In this document: positions 5,716-6,711 of the stretch, piece by piece
Numbering within the stretch: the first letter of the stretch is position 1
How the letters are laid out: every line of letters begins with the position of its first letter
Source: Urinicoccus sp.
Lineage (GTDB): Bacteria; Bacillota; Clostridia; Tissierellales; Peptoniphilaceae
DNA length: 6,711 nucleotides
Assembly: GCA_029983435.1 (NCBI GenBank)
Contig: JASBZN010000064.1
Coordinates: 1-6,711, forward strand
Direction: 5' to 3'
Made by a program: the position numbers and the translations under genes
The notes under the pieces: generated by a model
Seen by the model: the letters and a program-made list of their open reading frames with translations, nothing else
Told to the model about the DNA's origin: nothing
Databases searched by the model: none

Positions 5716-6711
5716 TTATTTGTTGTAATCTTCAAATTGGTTTAACTCGTAAAGCTTGATGCCATCTTTTAAGGTTTGCTCTTGTAAGATTTCAACAAGG
5801 CTCTTAGCCTTATCTACGTTACTTAATAGTTCGACATCCGATTCAATGGCTGCCCGGCGAATCATAAAGCCATGACGCTTTGCATCGCCCCCCTTTGTTG
5901 GAGTGTTAATGACTAGGTCAAACTTCCCTTCCTTGATTTCATCTAAAATTGTTGGGTATTCTTCACCAATTTTGCGAACATGGTCTGCTTGAATCCCCAT
6001 GTCTTCTAAAAATTCCTTGGTGTTTTCTGTTGCCGCAAAGGTGTAGCCCAAATCTTTCATTACCAAGATAGAATCCTTTAACTCTTCCTTGTCGTTATCT
6101 CCTAGGGTAATCAAAACTCGTCTTGAATGAGGGCTCAGGTCAATACCGCTAGCAACAAAGCCCTTGGCCAAAGCTTCTCTTCGGCTTAAACCAACACCTA
6201 AGTCTTCTCCAGTGGACCGCATTTCTGGCCCAAGGCCTGCTTCCACTTGTTGGAGCTTGTCTGTTGAAAAAACAGGAATCTTTGCACAAACTAGGTTTCC
6301 TTCTGGATAAAGGCCTGTTCCATACTCCATGTCCTTTAACTTTCTACCTAGGATTAATTCTGTTGCCACATCCACCATGGGGATTGACGTTACCTTAGAA
6401 AGATAGGGAACAGTCCGAGAACTTCTAGGATTAACTTCAATGATATAGAGCTTGTTGTCTTTTAAAATATATTGGATATTTACTAAGCCAATTACCCCTA
6501 GGCTCAAGGCTATTTTTTTTGTTACTTGAACAATTTCTTCCTTCTTTTCTTGGGAAATGTGTTGCGTTGGATAGATAGAAATGGAGTCTCCAGAGTGAAT
6601 CCCAGCTCTTTCCAAGTGTTCCATGATTCCTGGAACTAAGATGTCTTCTCCATCACAAAGGGCATCGACTTCAATTTCCATTCCATCAATATACTTATCA
6701 ATTAAGATGGG
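5716..6711 (-). CDS. carB: Carbamoyl-phosphate synthase large subunit, C-terminal third, cut by window edge
   Basis: About 331 C-terminal residues of a protein that is normally around 1,060-1,070 long; the reading frame is open to base 6711 and continues beyond. CarB makes carbamoyl phosphate from bicarbonate, ammonia (delivered by CarA) and two ATP, for pyrimidine and arginine synthesis. The fragment begins in the second ATP-grasp domain with PILIDKYIDGMEIEVDALCD, then GIMEHLERAGIHSGDS. Its catalytic core EVNPRSSRTVPYLSK follows at about fragment residues 92-106. From about residue 198 comes the MGS-like allosteric domain (VLITLGDNDKEE, then VINTPTKGGDAKRHGF and IRRAAIE). The methionine at 6681 is internal, not a start. 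The gene ends at TAA (5718-5716), followed by a strong terminator, so carB is the last gene of its operon. Confidence 0.95.
   Translation of the reverse strand, partial: PILIDKYIDGMEIEVDALCDGEDILVPGIMEHLERAGIHSGDSISIYPTQHISQEKKEEIVQVTKKIALSLGVIGLVNIQYILKDNKLYIIEVNPRSSRTVPYLSKVTSIPMVDVATELILGRKLKDMEYGTGLYPEGNLVCAKIPVFSTDKLQQVEAGLGPEMRSTGEDLGVGLSRREALAKGFVASGIDLSPHSRRVLITLGDNDKEELKDSILVMKDLGYTFAATENTKEFLEDMGIQADHVRKIGEEYPTILDEIKEGKFDLVINTPTKGGDAKRHGFMIRRAAIESDVELLSNVDKAKSLVEILQEQTLKDGIKLYELNQFEDYNK

Noticed and set aside
6679..6681. ATG at 6681 as the start of a 321-residue protein
   Set aside because: The frame is open upstream to the window edge and encodes the CarB segment PILIDKYIDG, so this methionine is internal.
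1..6711. Mobile elements, CRISPR repeats, tRNA/rRNA genes or a defence system
   Set aside because: No transposase or integrase-like protein, no spaced direct repeats and no RNA-gene signature were seen; the dyads found are explained as terminators or possible operators.

Overview
The window comes from an AT-rich, low-GC bacterium of the Bacillota type. Evidence is the strong AAGGAG/GGAGG-type ribosome binding sites, the TTGACT/TACAAT promoter, extended -10 promoters, a lipobox-type solute-binding protein and repeated use of TTG start codons. The gene content (lipoprotein zinc transporter, M42 peptidase, carB) would suit an anaerobic Firmicute such as a Tissierellia/Clostridia relative, but the sequence alone does not fix the genus.

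Layout. On the minus strand, bases 1-960 hold a two-gene unit: an uncharacterised sugar-phosphate-isomerase-like TIM-barrel protein, followed with an 11-base overlap by the start of sfsA, which runs off the left edge. A 267-base divergent intergenic region (961-1227) carries a promoter for each direction and a pyrimidine-rich middle. On the plus strand, 1228-3669 is a tightly overlapping three-gene operon for a zinc-type ABC importer: lipoprotein binding protein with a His/Asp-rich loop, ATPase, and permease. It ends in a perfectly palindromic terminator shared with the convergent unit. On the minus strand, 3676-5555 holds an M42 metallo-aminopeptidase followed by a membrane-anchored metallophosphoesterase. 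A second long hairpin terminator (5647-5681) then closes carB, whose C-terminal third fills 5716-6711.

Function. The transporter would capture zinc outside the cell and import it. Several neighbours (TIM-barrel protein, M42 peptidase, metallophosphoesterase) belong to metal-dependent families. This may be coincidence, as all are common housekeeping-type genes. I see no mobile element, CRISPR array, rRNA or tRNA, and nothing I can defend as a new biological system. The most unusual structural point is the convergent terminator at 3661-3695, which contains the stop codons of both flanking genes.
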